The translations under genes and the position numbers were made by a program. DNA of 8,518 bases from Bacillota bacterium (lineage in GTDB: Bacteria > Bacillota > Clostridia > Oscillospirales > Oscillospiraceae), in contig JAGFXS010000055.1 in the NCBI GenBank assembly GCA_017861415.1, forward strand, positions 1 through 8,518, written 5' to 3'. Every line of letters begins with the position of its first letter. Positions within the stretch are counted from its first letter, which is position 1. This document shows, in pieces, positions 7,102 to 8,518 of this stretch. A model generated the notes under the pieces. The model was not told the DNA's origin, searched no databases, and worked only from the letters and a program-made list of their open reading frames with translations.

Positions 7102-7130
7102 ATCATATCATTCAATTCTTGCATTTTCAA
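7102..7130 (-). promoter_or_regulatory. sigma-A-type promoter of rsmA
   Basis: On the minus strand TTGAAA (7130-7125), a 17-bp spacer and TATGAT (7107-7102) form a good sigma-A promoter. The start near 7095 leaves a leader of about 22 nt. Confidence 0.7.
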
Positions 7131-7139
7131 TTGGCGTTT

Positions 7140-7155
7140 TGCAATATTTATTGCA
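7140..7155. repeat. Inverted repeat in the rsmA/amidase divergent region
   Basis: TGCAATA and TATTGCA flank a 2-bp TT centre: a 7-bp perfect inverted repeat of 16 bp in all. It lies just upstream of the rsmA -35 and about 85 bp before the amidase start. The size and position suit a dimeric regulator, but it is AT-rich and short, so chance is possible. Confidence 0.35.
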
Positions 7156-7223
7156 TCACACACACCATATTTTTTGACCTGCCTTTTGTTATAGCGATTT
7201 ATCCTTTTCTACATAGAATAGGC

Positions 7224-7231
7224 AAAGGAGG
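7224..7231 (+). promoter_or_regulatory. Strong ribosome-binding site of the amidase gene
   Basis: AAAGGAGG lies 10 nt before ATG 7242. It fixes the start inside a longer open frame (ATG 7119) whose extra 41 codons include a misleading hydrophobic stretch. Confidence 0.85.
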
Positions 7232-7241
7232 TTTTTTAGCC

Positions 7242-7982
7242 ATGCCCACAATTTACTTATCCCCATCTACCCAACCCTACAACCTCTATGCCACCGGAGG
7301 CAACGAACAGCAGTGGATGAATCGCATTGCCGATTACATGGAACCCCTTCTTACCGCCGCCGGCATCAATTTTAATCGAAAAAGCCTGGAGATGTCCGCA
7401 GCTGATGCTATCCGCGCCGTAAACGCCGGAAATTATGATTTGGGCGTCGCCCTGCACTCCAACGCCGCGCCTGAAAGTCTCGCCGGTACTTTGCGGGGTA
7501 TCATTGTCTACTATTATCCCGGCAGCGAATCAGGACAAAGGGCCGCAAACATTATCGCCGAAGGCCTGAAGGGGATTTATCCCCACCCTGAGCTGGTTCG
7601 CAGCGAGCCCACCACCGCCATCGGCGAGGTGGCCCGCACCCGTTCCCCCACCGCTTTTTTGGAAATCGGTTACCATGATAATATTGCGGACTCCCAATGG
7701 ATTCAGGCCAATTTGGAGCTACTTGCCCAAAATATCGTCACATCCCTTTCCCGCTATTTCAATACACCATCCCTAGAGCCATCTGCTGCAAGACCCGGGA
7801 TGGTCAATATTAGCTGGGGAAACCTGAACATTCGGGAGAAGCCAGACGTGAACGCCAATATTATCGCCACAGCCACCGATGGAACCATGGTCAGCATTCT
7901 CAACCGGGTGGGAGAATGGTATTTGATTCAATTCGGAAATGTGATTGGGTACGCCAACGCAGATTACATTCTCCCTGTCTGA
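7242..7982 (+). CDS. N-acetylmuramoyl-L-alanine amidase-like protein with C-terminal SH3b domain
   Basis: The product is 246 aa. Residues 1-172 resemble the Amidase_3 fold, which cleaves the lactyl-peptide bond of peptidoglycan with zinc. Recognisable positions are Glu22 in TGGNEQQWMNRIAD, His72 in GVALHSNA, and the catalytic Glu141 in AFLEIGYHDN. The usual N-terminal DPGHGG, which supplies the first zinc His, is replaced by YLSPSTQPYN, so zinc coordination or activity may differ. After a linker (about 173-187), residues 188-245 form a bacterial SH3 domain (GNLNIREKPDVNANII, VGEWYLIQFGNVIGYANADYI) that probably binds the cell wall. No signal peptide or membrane segment is present from ATG 7242. 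It might be released by lysis, act in the mother cell during sporulation, or be exported another way. No convincing sigma-A promoter was seen upstream. It is divergent from rsmA. A prophage endolysin origin was considered, but no phage genes are nearby. Confidence 0.85.
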   Translation: MPTIYLSPSTQPYNLYATGGNEQQWMNRIADYMEPLLTAAGINFNRKSLEMSAADAIRAVNAGNYDLGVALHSNAAPESLAGTLRGIIVYYYPGSESGQRAANIIAEGLKGIYPHPELVRSEPTTAIGEVARTRSPTAFLEIGYHDNIADSQWIQANLELLAQNIVTSLSRYFNTPSLEPSAARPGMVNISWGNLNIREKPDVNANIIATATDGTMVSILNRVGEWYLIQFGNVIGYANADYILPV

Positions 7983-8009
7983 CAAAAGACGGAACACCAA
8001 CACCTCAAA

Positions 8010-8037
8010 GAACTTTATGGGAATTCATAAAAAGTTC
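8010..8037 (+). repeat. AT-rich imperfect hairpin downstream of the amidase gene
   Basis: GAACTTTATG (8010-8019) pairs with CATAAAAAGTTC (8026-8037) if two A residues bulge out, closing the 6-nt loop GGAATT. No T-tract follows, so it is not a standard terminator. An overlapping 10-bp palindrome GTTCATGAAC lies at 8034-8043. Confidence 0.35.
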
Positions 8038-8077
8038 ATGAACCGTTAGTAAATTATCCACTTCTCTTCATATTTGC

Positions 8078-8083
8078 TATGAT
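8078..8083 (+). promoter_or_regulatory. Extended -10 promoter reading into the gene-free gap
   Basis: The plus strand has TTTGCTATGAT: a TG one base before TATGAT (8078-8083), the extended -10 form. The -35 is poor (TTATCC or TATCCA around 8054-8060), which is usual for extended -10 promoters. The predicted start is near 8090. No plus-strand gene follows in the window. Confidence 0.5.
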
Positions 8084-8092
8084 ATTCTATCA

Positions 8093-8115
8093 TTACAGTA
8101 AGGTTACTACTGTAA
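8093..8115. repeat. Perfect 8-bp inverted repeat at a predicted transcription start
   Basis: TTACAGTA and TACTGTAA flank the 7-bp spacer AGGTTAC. The repeat starts about 3 bp after the predicted +1. It could be an operator for a dimeric repressor (TACA/TGTA half-sites recall BlaI/MecI-type operators, though the spacing differs) or encode a 5' hairpin of the transcript, or both. Confidence 0.5.
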
Positions 8116-8134
8116 ATCAAGACTCTAAATTTTG

Positions 8135-8174
8135 TTTCTTCCTCTCCTCTTTTTTCTCTCTTTTTTTCTCTCTC
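8135..8174 (+). repeat. 40-nt uninterrupted pyrimidine tract with mirror-repeat character
   Basis: Every base from 8135 to 8174 is C or T on the plus strand. Its right half alternates T6, CTCTC and T7, which gives approximate mirror symmetry. Such a tract is well outside what a genome of middling GC gives by chance. Readings include an RNA-pairing region, a Rho-loading site or triplex-forming DNA. Confidence 0.75.
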
Positions 8175-8179
8175 ACATC

Positions 8180-8212
8180 AAAAAGCCGAACCGCCAAGCG
8201 GTTCGGCTTTTT
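8180..8212. terminator. Bidirectional intrinsic terminator
   Basis: A perfect 15-bp stem (8180-8194 with 8198-8212) closes a 3-nt loop; its GC-rich core is GCCGAACCGC. The outer five pairs are A-T, so there is a T-tract on either strand. On the plus strand it can end the candidate small RNA and any amidase read-through. On the minus strand it ends the gene whose stop is at 8285, about 72 bp away. Confidence 0.9.
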
Positions 8213-8284
8213 GCTTTTCTCACAGGCATTTGGACTAGAGTACTCGCCGCAGCACCCCATTTCCTTTTGTGGCGGCACTGCTAC

Positions 8285-8518
8285 TCAGCTGATGGTATAG
8301 CTGCCCCGCACCAAAACTTTGACTGCGCCGTCGCTGGCCTGTACGCCGCGATTCTCTATGGTGATCAGATACAGGTGGTTTCTTTGCAGGTTACCACCGT
8401 TCTCCAAAACGTCTCCCGTCGTGCTGTTAATCAGGCCAGGGCTTGCGGAGCTTACGCAGCGGGCGCTGCCCACCCGGAGCATTACCTCACAGCCCACGCC
8501 ACCCCACATGGTCTTCCC
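8285..8518 (-). CDS. C-terminal part of an uncharacterised, probably exported protein (partial)
   Basis: Only the last 77 codons are in the window; the frame is open to the right edge, so the start lies outside. The visible part begins GKTMWGGVGCEVMLRVGSAR and ends VLVRGSYTIS before a TGA. It is rich in Gly, Val, Ser and Thr, has short alternating hydrophobic stretches that suggest beta-strands, and lacks charged helices. SPGLINSTTGDVLENGG followed by NHLYLITIE looks like a compact beta-sandwich or repeat module of a surface or secreted protein. That reading is inference from composition and a vague resemblance to C-termini of uncharacterised secreted proteins of gut Clostridia. An ATG at 8509 is probably internal, since the frame continues upstream and no ribosome-binding site can be judged. 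The terminator at 8180-8212 follows. Confidence 0.6.
   Translation of the reverse strand, partial: GKTMWGGVGCEVMLRVGSARCVSSASPGLINSTTGDVLENGGNLQRNHLYLITIENRGVQASDGAVKVLVRGSYTIS

Larger units (their letters stand above)
8090..8216 (+). ncRNA. Candidate small RNA with 5' hairpin, pyrimidine-rich centre and intrinsic terminator
   Basis: The predicted transcript of about 120-125 nt has three parts. A 5' hairpin pairs 8093-8100 with 8108-8115 around the 7-nt loop AGGTTAC. A single-stranded stretch follows that is almost free of G and holds 40 uninterrupted pyrimidines (8135-8174). A 15-bp terminator hairpin with a T-tract (8180-8212) ends it. An extended -10 promoter sits at the right distance upstream, and no plus-strand open frame fits: the 73-codon frame from 8079 runs through the terminator and has no ribosome-binding site. 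The segment CTTCCTCTCCTC could pair with Shine-Dalgarno sequences such as GAGGAGAGG, as pyrimidine-rich regulatory RNAs of other Firmicutes do. I do not recognise it as a known RNA family. The existence of the transcript is inference. Confidence 0.4.

Noticed and set aside
7212..7220. CATAGAATA as a sigma-K-like -10 for the amidase
   Set aside because: It matches CATANNNTA, but there is no suitable -35 at 17 bp, and the start would fall inside the ribosome-binding site.
7119..7241. Hydrophobic N-terminal extension of the amidase that looks like a signal peptide
   Set aside because: It lacks a ribosome-binding site and overlaps the rsmA promoter, while AAAGGAGG sits right before ATG 7242. The hydrophobic run comes from T-rich intergenic DNA.
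8079..8300. 73-codon plus-strand frame in the right-hand gap
   Set aside because: It has no ribosome-binding site, runs through the pyrimidine tract (low-complexity Phe/Ser/Leu) and the terminator hairpin, and overlaps the minus-strand gene.

Overview
The window reads as chromosomal DNA of an endospore-forming, anaerobic Firmicute, probably class Clostridia and possibly an Oscillospiraceae-type gut bacterium. The main pointers are a sporulation-type sigma-H, a CarD-family RNA polymerase regulator, strong AGGAGG-type ribosome-binding sites, near-consensus sigma-A promoters and middling GC. The class-level call is fairly safe; anything narrower is inference. No IS element, integrase, CRISPR array, tRNA or rRNA was seen.

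Layout. Positions 47-7072 hold eight genes, all on the minus strand. In transcription order (right to left) they are: rsmA (16S rRNA dimethyltransferase), a GTP-type phosphoenolpyruvate carboxykinase, ruvC-ruvA-ruvB (Holliday-junction resolution), sigH, a small double zinc-ribbon protein, and a CarD/CdnL-type regulator. Most units have a recognisable promoter of their own: rsmA (7102-7130), pckA (6168-6196), ruvCAB (4155-4183), sigH (1739-1767) and carD (590-618). Intrinsic terminators follow pckA (4248-4282) and the zinc-ribbon gene (679-715). So this is a row of short housekeeping units, with ruvCAB (13-nt gaps) and sigH-zinc ribbon as the operons.

Divergent from rsmA, on the plus strand, lies an Amidase_3-like cell-wall hydrolase with a C-terminal bacterial SH3 domain (7242-7982). 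It has no signal peptide, and the usual first zinc-binding His motif is not recognisable. At the right edge (8285-8518, minus) is the C-terminal end of an uncharacterised, probably exported protein.

The most unusual stretch is the 302-bp gap 7983-8284. It holds an extended -10 promoter (plus), a perfect 8-bp inverted repeat at the predicted transcription start, an uninterrupted 40-nt pyrimidine run resembling an anti-Shine-Dalgarno sequence, and a 15-bp terminator hairpin with T-tracts in both directions. No plus-strand gene follows. Together these look like a complete unit for an RNA of about 120 nt, and this is the best candidate for something undescribed here.

Functionally the minus-strand genes cover RNA polymerase control (CarD, sigma-H), recombination repair (RuvABC), ribosome maturation (RsmA) and the PEP/oxaloacetate node (PckA). 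No single pathway links them.
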